From NCBI RefSeq assembly GCF_045679555.1, contig NC_092094.1, positions 10,844,319 through 10,908,318 of the forward strand: a stretch of 64,000 bases of DNA. The letters run 5' to 3'. Below, piece after piece: positions 55,301 through 64,000 of the stretch; within the stretch, counting starts at the first letter, position 1; every line of letters starts with the position of its first letter. The translations under genes were made by a program, and so were the position numbers. A model generated the notes under the pieces. The model was not told the DNA's origin. It was given only the letters and a program-made list of their open reading frames with translations, and made no database searches. This DNA is from Salvelinus alpinus (Eukaryota > Chordata > Actinopteri > Salmoniformes > Salmonidae).

Positions 55301-56207
55301 GGGGGATGAGTTGTTTAGATAGATGATGGTGAATAGGGGGGATGAGTTGTTTAGATAGATGATGGTAAATAGGGGGATGAGTTGTTTAGATAGATGATGG
55401 TGTGTAGGGGGATGAGTTGTTTAGATAGATGATGGTGAATTGGGGGGATGAGTTATTTAGATAGATGATGGTGAATTGGGGGGATGAGTTATTTAGATAG
55501 ATGATGGTGAATAGGGGGAAGAGTTATTTAGATAGATGATGGTGAATAGGGGGGATGAGTTATTTAGATAGATGATGGTGAATAGGGGGGATGAGTTATT
55601 TAGATAGATGATGGTGAATAGGGGGGGTGAGTTATTTAGATAGATGATGGTGAATACGGGGGATGAGTTATTTAGATAGATGATGGTGAATAGGGGGATG
55701 AGTTATTTAGATAGATGATGGTGAATTGGGGGGATGAGTTATTTAGATAGATGATGGTGAATAGGGGGATGAGTTATTTAGATAGATGATGGTGAATAGG
55801 GGGATTAGTTATTTAGATAGATGATGGTGAATAGGGGGATTAGTTATTTAGATAGATGATGGTGAATACGGGGGATGAGTTATTTAGATAGATGATGGTG
55901 AATAGGGGGGATGAGTTATTTAGATAGATGATGGTGAATAGGGGGATTAGTTATTTAGATAGATGATGGTGAATAGGGGGATGAGTTATTTAGATAGATG
56001 ATGGTGAATAGGGGGATTAGTTATTTAGATAGATGATGGTGAATAGGGGGGATGAGTTATTTAGATAGATGATGGTGAATAGGGGGATTAGTTATTTAGA
56101 TAGATGATGGTGAATAGGGGGATGAGTTATTTAGATAGATGATGGTGAATAGGGGGATTAGTTATTTAGATAGATGATGGTGAATAGGGGGGATGAGTTG
56201 TTTAGAT
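55301..56207. repeat. 35-36-bp tandem repeat, about 25 copies
   Basis: Unit GATGAGTTATTTAGATAGAT then GATGGTGAATAGGGG. Length varies with the G run (4-7 G). The left units read GTTGTTTAGA, the right ones GTTATTTAGA. Confidence 0.95.
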
Positions 56208-56395
56208 CTGGGTTTCCCAAACTCGGTCCTGCCTCCCCGGGTGCAAGTTTTGTTTTTTTCCCTAGCACTACACAGCTGATTAAAATAATCAAAGGTTGAT
56301 GATGAGTTGGTTATTTGAAACAGCTGTGTAGTGACAGCGCAAAAACCAAGACATGCACCCAGGAGGGGCCCCAGGACCGAGTTTGGGAAACCCCG
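56208..56395. mobile_element. hAT-type foldback MITE with 8-bp target duplication
   Basis: 188 bp, ends CTGGGTTTCCCAAACTCGGT and ACCGAGTTTGGGAAACCCCG, flanked by a perfect GTTTAGAT duplication (56200-56207, 56396-56403). The interior arms CTACACAGCTGATT and GAAACAGCTGTGTAG also pair. An 8-bp duplication points to hAT-superfamily mobilisation. Confidence 0.9.
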
Positions 56396-56403
56396 GTTTA
56401 GAT

Positions 56404-56926
56404 GATGGCGCTTAAACATTAGGCTATATCAGCCTTGCCTTTCTATAACCTAGTCCCATACACAGACCTAGACGTACGCATTTATATACACCATCATTGG
56501 TCCCATAGGAATTTGTACGCTGTATATTGTACGGCTTGACAATGATGGAACAGTCGACGACAGTAAATAGATTGGACGAGGCATATCTTTTCTACGACGT
56601 GTCATAAGCATAAACAAGAGAGTTATCTGTCAGACAGTTGTGTGTGACTGCAGGTCTGGCTTTAAGCAGTAGGGTGGTGTGTCCCCCATCTTTCTCACTG
56701 AGGTTAATAATGTCAACAACAACAAAAAGAAGCCACCGTGCTTCTACACCTGCATTGTTTGCTGTTTTGGGGTTTTAGGCTGGGTTTCTGTACAGCACTT
56801 TGAGATATCAGCTGATATCAGCTGATTTGATTTGAAAACTCTCCACATATTTTATTTAACATTGTTATCAGGAAATGTTCCAAAATGCTGAGAATCTGTT
56901 CTCGTGCTGCCACTCCATAAGAAAGT
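56404..56926. other. Intergenic, with a LINE-like 3' end scrap
   Basis: No gene. ACAGCACTTTGAGATATCAG then CTGATTTGATTTG near 56795-56836 resembles a frequent fish LINE/SINE 3' tail. Confidence 0.4.
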
Positions 56927-57632
56927 TAGGGGTCATAAGAGGGGATAGGGGTCATAAGAGGGGATAGGGGTCATAAGAGGGGATAGGGGTCATAAGAGGG
57001 GATAGGGGTCATAAGAGGGGATAGGAGTCATAAGAGGGGATAGGAGTCATAAGAGGGGATAGGGGCCATAAGAGGGGATAGGGGCCATAAGAGGGGATAG
57101 GAGTCATAAGAGGGGATAGGGGTCATAAGAGGGGATAGGAGTCATAAGAGGGGATAGGGGTCATAAGAGGGGATAGGAGTCATAAGAGGGGATAGGGGCC
57201 ATAAGAGGGGATAGGGGCCATAAGAGGGGATAGGGGTCATAAGAGGGGATAGGAGTCATAAGAGGGGATAGGGGCCATAAGAGGGGATAGGGGCCATAAG
57301 AGGGGATAGGAGTCATAAGAGGGGATAGGGGTCATAAGAGGGGATAGGGGTCATAAGAGGGGATAGGGGTCATAAGAGGGGATAGGGGTCATAAGAGGGG
57401 ATAGGGGTCATAAGAGGGGATAGGGGTCATAAGAGGGGATAGGGGTCATGATAGGGGTCATAAGAGGGGATAGGGGTCATAAGAGGGGATAGGGGTCATA
57501 AGAGGGGATAGGGGTCATAAGAGGGGATAGGGGTCATAAGAGGGGATAGGGGTCATAAGAGGGGATAGGAGTCATAAGAGGGGATAGGGGTCATAAGAGG
57601 GGATAGGGGTCATAAGAGGGGATAGGGGTCAT
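56927..57632. repeat. 19-bp tandem repeat, about 37 copies
   Basis: Unit TAGGGGTCATAAGAGGGGA with variants TAGGAGTCAT and TAGGGGCCAT arranged in a partly repeating order. One deleted junction is near 57449. Confidence 0.96.
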
Positions 57633-58030
57633 CTTCATCATTATCGCCCCGTTTCAAGGCTTCCTTGTCTAGCTAAGATTCCTGAATCCTTGGTAAATGT
57701 ACAACTTTGCTCTTTTTTTGTATTTAGAATGTAAACCAATAGTCCTGGGCACAGCACTATTACAGCTACAACTTCTTGTCAATGCTGTAGACACTAAAAT
57801 GACATGTTCTGGTTTGTTTGTGGACCTGTCAAAAGCTTTTGATACTGTTGATCATGTTGTTTTATTGAATACGTTTTCCTCAAAGGCCTGAGCTTTGACG
57901 CCTGTTCATGGTTTCATGACTATCTTACAGTGACAGAACTCGTGATTGATGGGGTTAAGTCTGAATTTCTTGAAGTACATAAAGGTGAACCACAGGTGTC
58001 GATTTTGGGACCTGTTCTCTTCACTATTTA

Positions 58031-59187
58031 AACTCAGCAAAAAAAGAAACGTCCTCTCACTGTCAACTGCGTTTATTTTCAGCAAACTTAACATGTGTAA
58101 ATATTTGTATGAACATAACAAGATTCAACAACTGAGACATAAACTGAACAAGTTCCACATACATGTGACTAACAGAAATGGAATAATGTGTCCCTGAACA
58201 AAGGGGGGGTCAAAATCAAAAGTAACAGTCAGTATCTGGTGTGGCCACCAGCTGCATTAAGTACTGCAGTGCATCTCCTCCTCATGGACTGCACCAGATT
58301 TGCCAGTTCTTGCTGTGAGATGTTACCCCACTCTTCCACCAAGGCACCTGCAAGTTCCTGGACATTTCTGGGGTGAATGGCCCTAGCCCTCACCCTCCGA
58401 TCCAACAGGTCCCAGACGTGCTCAATGGGATTGAGATCCGGGCTCTTCGCTGGCCATGGCAGAACACTGACATTCCTGTCTTGCAGGAAATCACGCACAG
58501 AACAAGCAGTATGGCTGGTGGCATTGTCAAGCTGGAGGGTCATGTCAGGATGAGCCTGCAGGAAGGGTACCACATGAGGGAGGAGGATGTTGTTGCTGGG
58601 GATGTCTGGTGAGGACCTGCCTTACAACCGGCCTACAAGCCCTCAGTCCAGCCTCTCTCAGCCTATTGCAGACAGTCTGAGCACTGATGGAGGGATTGTG
58701 CATTCCTGGTGTAACTCCTGGTATGTTGTTACACGTGGTCTGCCACTGCGAGGACGATCAGCTGTCCGTCCTGTCTCCCTGTAGTGCTGTCTTAGGCGTC
58801 TCACAGTACGGACATTGCAATTTATTGCCCTGGCTACATCTGCAGTCCTCATGCCTCCTTGCAGCATGCCTAAGGCACGTTCACACAGGTGAGCAGGGAC
58901 CCTGGGCATCTTTCTTTTGGTGTTTTTCAGAGTCAGTAGAAAGGCCTCTTTAGTGTCCTAAGTTTTCATAACTGTGACCTTAATTGCCTTCCGTCTGTAA
59001 GCTGTTAGTGTCTTAACAACCGTTCCACAGGTGCATGTTCATTAATTGTTTATGGTTCATTGAACAAGCATGGGAAACAGTGTTTAAACCCTTTACAATG
59101 AAGATCTGTGAAGTTATTTGGATTTTTACGAATTATCTTTGAAAGACAGGGTCCTGAAAAAGGGACGTTTCTTCTTTTTGCTGAGTT
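58031..59187 (-). mobile_element. Tc1-like transposon inserted in the LINE
   Basis: 1157 bp, ends AACTCAGCAAAAAAAGAAAC and TTTCTTCTTTTTGCTGAGTT, flanked by TA (58029-58030, 59188-59189). The ends are highly similar and the transposase is only lightly damaged, so this is one of the younger insertions here. Confidence 0.92.
58229..58909 (-). pseudogene. Tc1 transposase pseudogene
   Basis: The N-terminal frame (58909-58658) has a paired-like DNA-binding domain: LCERALGMLQGGMRTADVAR, VRRLRQHYRETGRTADRPRS, GRPR hook. The C-terminal frame (58573-58229) has LQLDNATSHTACSVRDFLQD (second Asp region) and [20 protein letters not shown], the DD34 spacing signature. The two are separated by stops or a deletion at about 58574-58657. 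It is close to coding but inactive as seen. Confidence 0.85.
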
Positions 59188-59751
59188 TATATAAACACCA
59201 TTGGTCAATCTGTACAAAATTGTAAACTTAATCTATATGTGGATGCTACTATTATGTCTGCTATTACCCTGATTGTTGATCTGACTGTTGATCTGGCTGT
59301 GTCTAAACTACAGTCAGATGTTATAGCTATGTAGGAATCACTTGCTGATTTAAAACTTGTGCTTAATACGGGCAAAATGAAATACATGTTGTTTTTAAAC
59401 TCTTGTAAGAATGTTTCAGATGAACTACATTTTGACTCATTAGATTGTTCTCCAATCAAACGTGTTCCCGCATATAAATACTTAGGCATTGGGATTGATA
59501 TGGATTTGACATTTAAAAACATTGATGAGCTGGTTAATAAGATAAGATTTAAAGTTTGATTTTTCTACAGAAACAGATGGTGTCTTTCTCTAAGCAGTAG
59601 GAAGCAGATTATTCAGTCAACCTTTTGATCTGTTCTTGATTACGGTGATATTATTTATTAATGTGCAGCTGCTACTACTGTTAAACATTTATCTGCCATC
59701 TACCATAGTGCCCTTCATTTAGTTACAGGTGACAGTTTCAAATCAAATCAC

Positions 59752-60107
59752 TGTATCCTGCATCCTGCATCCTGTATCCTGTATCCTGCATCCTGTATCC
59801 TGTATCCTGCATCCTGTATCCTGTATCCTGCATCCTGTATCCTGCATCCTGTATCCTGCATCCTGTATCCTGTATCCTGCATCCTGTATCCTGTATCCTG
59901 CATCCTGCATCCTGTATCCTGCATCCTGTATCCTGCATCCTGTATCCTGCATCCTGTATCCTGTATCCTGCATCATGTATCCTGCATCCTGTATCCTGCA
60001 TCCTGTATCCTGCATCCTGTATCCTGTATCATGTATCCTGTATCCTGCATCCTGCATCCTGTATCCTGCATCCTGCATCCTGTATCCTGTATCCTGTAAC
60101 CTGTATC
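59752..60107. repeat. 7-bp tandem repeat, about 50 copies
   Basis: CATCCTG and TATCCTG alternate irregularly. It splits the LINE remnant. Open frames on both strands are repeat artefacts. Confidence 0.95.
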
Positions 60108-60474
60108 AAAAGGTTGGCTGGACTTCGCTAAAGACCAGTAGATCTCTACATTATTCCCTTTTTGTTTACAAGGCCTTACTTCATTAACTTGCTGATGAAG
60201 TATAGACACCTGAGTTGACTAATCCTTTCACAGGATTGGTTAACTCTTGAGTTTCCTAGGGTGTCCACCGAGCTAGGTAAATCTGCTTTTAGTTTCAATG
60301 CACTGTATTGCTCGAACAAAATTCGAAATACATCTTGATGTTCTGGTGCCGCTCGGGCAATTTAAAGTATTGATTGGGAACTTATTTGTAGAGGAATTTA
60401 AAAAAGAATCTCCCATGAGTATACAAAATACTGTGCAGTCACATTAAATACTTATATTAGACTGTGTTGTGTTT

Positions 60475-60475
<1 letters not shown>

Positions 60476-60555
<80 letters not shown>
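60476..60555. repeat. (TG)n microsatellite, 80 bp
   Basis: About 39 TG units ending in a G run. Confidence 0.97.
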
Positions 60556-60556
<1 letters not shown>

Positions 60557-60667
60557 GGCCTCAGCTCGGTGGTCTTTGGTTCTGATCTAGTTATAGGATT
60601 CATCAGAATGCCAGCCTGGTTGTTTCATGGTCGGCTTGACGTCCTACTTGACGGCGGGGGTTCTTGT

Positions 60668-63600
60668 GTGTGTGCATCTCTCTTCTCTGTGTTCATCTCC
60701 CTTCTCTGTGTGTATCTCTTTTCTCTGTGTGCATCTCCCTTCTCTGTGTGTATCTCTCTTCTCTGTGTTCATCTCCCTTCTCTGTGTGTATCTCCCTTCT
60801 CTGTGTGTATCTCTCTTCTCTGTGTGTATCTCCCTTCTCTGTGTATCTCCCTTCTCAGTGTGCACCTCTCTTCTCTGTGTTCATCTCTCTTCTCTGTGTT
60901 CATCTCCCTTCTCTGTGTGTATCTCTCTTCTCTGTGTGCATCTCCCTTCTCTGTGTGTATCTCCCTTCTCTGTGTGCATCTCCCTTCTCTGTGTGTATGT
61001 CCCTTCTCTGTGTGCATCTCTCTTCTCTGTGTTCATCTCCCTTCTCTGTGTGTATCTCTCTTCTCTGTGTGCATATCCCTTCTCTGTGTGTATCTCCCTT
61101 CTCTGTGTGCATCTCCCTTCTATGTGTGCATCTCCCTTCTCTGTGTGCATCTCTCTTCTCTGTGTTCATCTCGCTTCTCTGTGTGTATCTCTCTTCTCTG
61201 TGTGCATCTCCCTTCTCTGTGTTCATCTCCCTTCTCTGTGTGCTTCCCTTCTCTTTGTTCATCTCCCTTCTCTGTGTGTATCTCCCTTCTCTGTGTGCAT
61301 CTCTCTTCTCTGTGTGCATCTCCCTTCTCTGTGTGCATCTCTCTTCTCTGTGTTCATCTCCCTTCTCTGTGTGTATCTCTATTCTCTGTGTGCATATCCC
61401 TTCTCTGTGTGCATCTCTCTTCTCTGTGTTCATCTCGCTTCTCTGTGTGTATCTCTCTTCTCTGTGTGCATCTCCCTTCTCTGTGTTCATCTCCCTTCTC
61501 TGTGTGCTTCCCTTCTCTTTGTTCATCTCCCTTCTCTGTGTGTATCTCCCTTCTCTGTGTGCATCTCTCTTCTCTGTGTGCATCTCCCTTCTCTGTGTGC
61601 ATCTCTCTTCTCTGTGTTCATCTCGCTTCTCTGTGTGTATCTCCCTTCTCGGTGTGCATCTCCCTTCTCTGTGTTCATCTCCCTTCTCTGTGTGCATCTC
61701 CCTTCTCTGTGTGCATCTCTCTTCTCTGTGTGCATCTCTCTTATCTGTGTGCATCTCCCTTCTCTGTGTGCATCTCCCTTCTCTGTGTTCATCTCCCTTC
61801 TCTGTGTGCATCTCCCTTCTCTGTGTGCATCTCCCTTCTCTTTGTTCATCTCCCTTCTCTGTGTGTATCTCCCTTCTCTGTGTGCATCTCTCCTCTCTGT
61901 GTGCATCTCCCTTCTCTGTGTTCATCTCCCTTCTCTGTGTTCATCTCCCTTCTCTTTGTTCATCTCCCTTCTCTGTGTTCATCTCCCTTCTCTGTGTTCA
62001 TCTCCCTTCTCTGTGTTCATCTCTCCTCTCTGTGTTCATCTCCCTTCTCTGTGTTCATCTCCCTTCTCTTTGTTCATCTCCCTTCTCCATGTGCATCTCC
62101 CTTCTCTGTGTTCATCTCCCTTCTCCGTGTTCATCTCCCTTCTCTGTGTGCATCTCCCTTCTCTGTGTGCAACTCTCTTCTCTGTGTTCATCTCCCTTCT
62201 CTGTGTTCATCTCCCTTCTCTGTGTTCATCTCCGTTCTCTATGTTCATCTCTCTTCTCTGTGTTCATCTCTCTTCTCTGTGTTCATCTCCCTTCTCTATG
62301 TTCATCTCCCTTCTCTGTGTTCATCTCCCTTCTCTGTGTTCATCTCCCTTCTCTGTGTTCATCTCCCTTCTCTATGTTCATCTCCCTTCTCTGTGTTCAT
62401 CTCTCTTCTCTGTGTTCATCTCCCTTCTCTGTGTTCATCTCCCTTCTCTGTGTGCATCTCCCTTCTCTGTGTGCATCTCTCTTCTCTGTGTGCATCTCCC
62501 TTATCTGTGTGCATCTCCCTTCTCTGTGTGCATCTCCCTTCTCTGTGTTCATCTCCCTTCTCTGTGTGCATCTCCCTTCTCTGTGTGCATCTCCCTTCTC
62601 TTTGTTCATCTCTCTTCTCTGTGTGTATCTCCCTTCTCCGTGTGCATCGCTCCTCTCTGTGTTCATCTCCCTTCTCTGTGTTCATCTCCCTTCTCTGTGT
62701 TCATCTCCCTTCTCTGTGTGTATCTCCCTTCTCTGTGTGCATCTCTCCTCTCTATGCTCATCTCCCTTCTCTATGTTCATCTCCCTTCTCTGTGTTCATC
62801 TCCCTTCTCTGTGTTCATCTCCCTTCTCTGTGTGCATCTCCCTTCTCTGTGTTCATCTCCCTTCTCTGTGTTCATCTCCCTTCTCTGTGTTCATCTCCCT
62901 TCTCTGTGTGCATCTCCCTTCTCTGTGTGCATCTCCCTTCTCTGTGTTCATCTCCCTTCTCTATGTTCATCTCTCTTCTCTGTGTTCATCTCCCTTCTCT
63001 ATGTTCATCTCCCTTCTCTGTGTGCATCTCCCTTCTCTGTGTTCATCTCCCTTCTCTGTGTTCATCTCCCTTCTCTATGTTCATCTCCCTTCTCTGTGTT
63101 CATCTCTCTTCTCTATGTGCATCTCCCTTCTCTATGTTCATCTCCCTTATCTGTGTTCATCTCCCTTATCTGTGTTCATCTCCCTTCTCTGTGTGCATCT
63201 CCCTTATCTGTGTGCATCTCCCTTCTCTGTGTGCATCTCCCTTCTCTGTGTGCATCTCCCTTCTCTGTGTGCATCTCCCTTCTCTGTGTGCATCTCCCTT
63301 CTCTGTGTGCATCTCCCTTCTCTGTGTGTATCTCCCTTCTCTGTGTGCATCTCCCTTCTCTGTGTTCATCTCCCTTCTCTGTGTGCATCTCCCTTCTCTA
63401 TGTTCATATCCCTTCTCTGTGTTTATCTCCCTTCTCTGTGTTCATCTCCCTTCTCTGTGTGCATCTCCCTTCTCTGTGTTCATCTCCCTTCTCTGTGTGC
63501 ATCTCCCTTCTCTGTGTTCATCTCCCTTCTCTGTGTTCATCTCCCTTCTCTATGCTCATCTCCCTTCTCTGTGTTCATCTCCCTTCTCTGTGTTCATCTC

Positions 63601-63847
63601 CCTTCTCTGTGTTCATCTCCCTTCTCTGTGTGCATCTCCCTTCTCTGTGTTCATCTCCCTTCTCTGTGTTCATCTCCCTTCTCTGTGTTCATCTCCCTTC
63701 TCTGTGTTCATCTCCCTTCTCTGTGTTCATCTCCCTTCTCTGTGTTCATCTCCCTTTTCTGTGTTCATCTCCCTTCTCTGTGTTCATCTCCCTTCTCTGT
63801 GTGCATCTCCCTTCTCTGTATGCATCTCCCTTCTCGGTGTGCATCTC
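60668..63847. repeat. 19-bp CT-rich minisatellite, about 3.2 kb
   Basis: Unit TCTCTGTGTGCATCTCCCT with variants TGTTCATC, TGTGTATC, CTCTCTT and rare TTTGTTC. About 165 copies. Blocks near 61150-61370 and 61405-61620 repeat the same order of variants, including the deleted unit CTGTGTGCTTCCCTTCTCTT. No stop occurs in the unit on the plus strand, so all three frames run open for over 1000 codons; the predicted Cys/Ser/Leu-rich proteins are artefacts. Confidence 0.97.
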
Positions 63848-63953
63848 TCTAGCTTGTTGTTTTAGTAAGGCAGGGAAACACTGACTCATTCAGGAAAAGG
63901 GACCTGGTTCCTGCCGGGTGATGACGCCTGCTTTCTCTGTTTGCATGCGCCAG

Positions 63954-63995
63954 ATCCATAATGCCTCCTTCAGCATCATCAAACAGATGAATAAG
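63954..63995 (+). other. Possible 42-bp exon of the next gene (nrcam expected by gene order)
   Basis: TTTGCATGCGCCAG before 63954 is a passable acceptor and AATAAG followed by GTACA at 63996 a passable donor. One frame is open (IHNASFSIIKQMNK); it could equally be 5'UTR. Gene order dnajb9-pnpla8-nrcam is known from human, with nrcam in the same orientation downstream of pnpla8. No sequence similarity to NRCAM is visible, so this is a weak call. Confidence 0.2.
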
Positions 63996-64000
63996 GTACA

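Larger units (their letters stand above)
57640..60440 (+). pseudogene. Decayed LINE reverse transcriptase, broken by a Tc1 element and a heptamer array
   Basis: Left piece (57697-58028): LFVDLSKAFDTVDHVVLLN, the RT motif with the first catalytic Asp, then KGEPQVSILGPVLFTIY, the motif before the YADD box. The middle piece resumes at 59190 with INTIGQSVQNCKLNLYVDAT, where YVDA replaces YADD, followed by LNTGKMKYMLF and RVPAYKYLGIGIDMDLTFK. The right piece after 60107 reads VGWTSLKTSRSLHYSLFVYK. All are in the same orientation and in the order of a fish non-LTR element; stops and a lost active site make it dead. The clade (L2 or Rex-like) is uncertain. Confidence 0.8.

Noticed and set aside
55301..57632. 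CRISPR-like regular repeats
   Set aside because: Repeats are directly adjacent without unique spacers; this is a vertebrate genome with ordinary minisatellites.
59729..60209. Ile/Leu/Cys- and Gly/Tyr/Arg-rich frames on both strands
   Set aside because: Translations of the YATCCTG heptamer array.
60464..63865. 1133-, 1085- and 1062-codon open frames
   Set aside because: They are produced by a 19-bp unit without stops; all three frames are open at once and the predicted protein is a 19-residue periodic repeat with no start context, splice structure or domain.

Overview
The window is vertebrate nuclear DNA, almost certainly from a salmonid fish. Genes are split by GT-AG introns. The intergenic and intronic DNA is packed with repeat families I recognise from salmon and trout: an HpaI-type SINE, a second tRNA-derived SINE in four copies, several Tc1/mariner lineages, and palindromic MITEs. 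Minisatellites are unusually abundant.

Genes. (1) The first coding exon of dnm1l lies at 547-648 on the minus strand, and the gene runs out of the window to the left. (2) dnajb9 (ERdj4) is complete on the minus strand: two coding exons (4986-4770 and 4072-3627) give 220 aa, with a non-coding first exon near 5700. (3) pnpla8 (iPLA2-gamma) is complete on the plus strand: nine coding exons between 12211 and 49974, with all splice phases consistent, give 907 aa carrying the oxyanion glycines, GVSTG, the DGG aspartate and a C-terminal SKL. A possible splice-bounded 42-bp exon at 63954-63995 may be the start of the next gene; nrcam would be expected from vertebrate gene order. No prokaryotic gene, CRISPR array or operon is present.

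Layout. 1-6000 holds dnm1l and dnajb9. 6000-11300 is a graveyard of mobile elements: a SINE, a decayed LINE ORF1, a 531-bp miniature LTR retrotransposon (TRIM) whose terminal repeats contain tRNA-like sequence, and foldback elements. 11300-50000 is pnpla8. Its introns hold minisatellites, SINEs and Tc1 elements, and the 24.6-kb intron 8 contains an 11.6-kb array of a G-rich 22-bp unit. That intron also holds a Tc1 element with a solo LTR inserted in it. 50000-64000 is the pnpla8 3' region followed by more tandem arrays (25, 35-36, 19, 7 and 19 bp units), a LINE broken by a Tc1 element and by a heptamer array, and a hAT-type MITE inserted into a minisatellite.

The three genes are not an operon or pathway. 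DNM1L drives mitochondrial and peroxisomal fission, DNAJB9 is an ER co-chaperone of BiP, and PNPLA8 is a mitochondrial and peroxisomal phospholipase. The very long open frames over the tandem arrays (for example 1133 codons at 60464-63865) are artefacts of stop-free repeat units and are not annotated as genes. The best candidate for something undescribed is the TRIM with an embedded tRNA-like segment at 9127-9657. The giant G-rich array with its roughly 1-kb higher-order repeats comes next.
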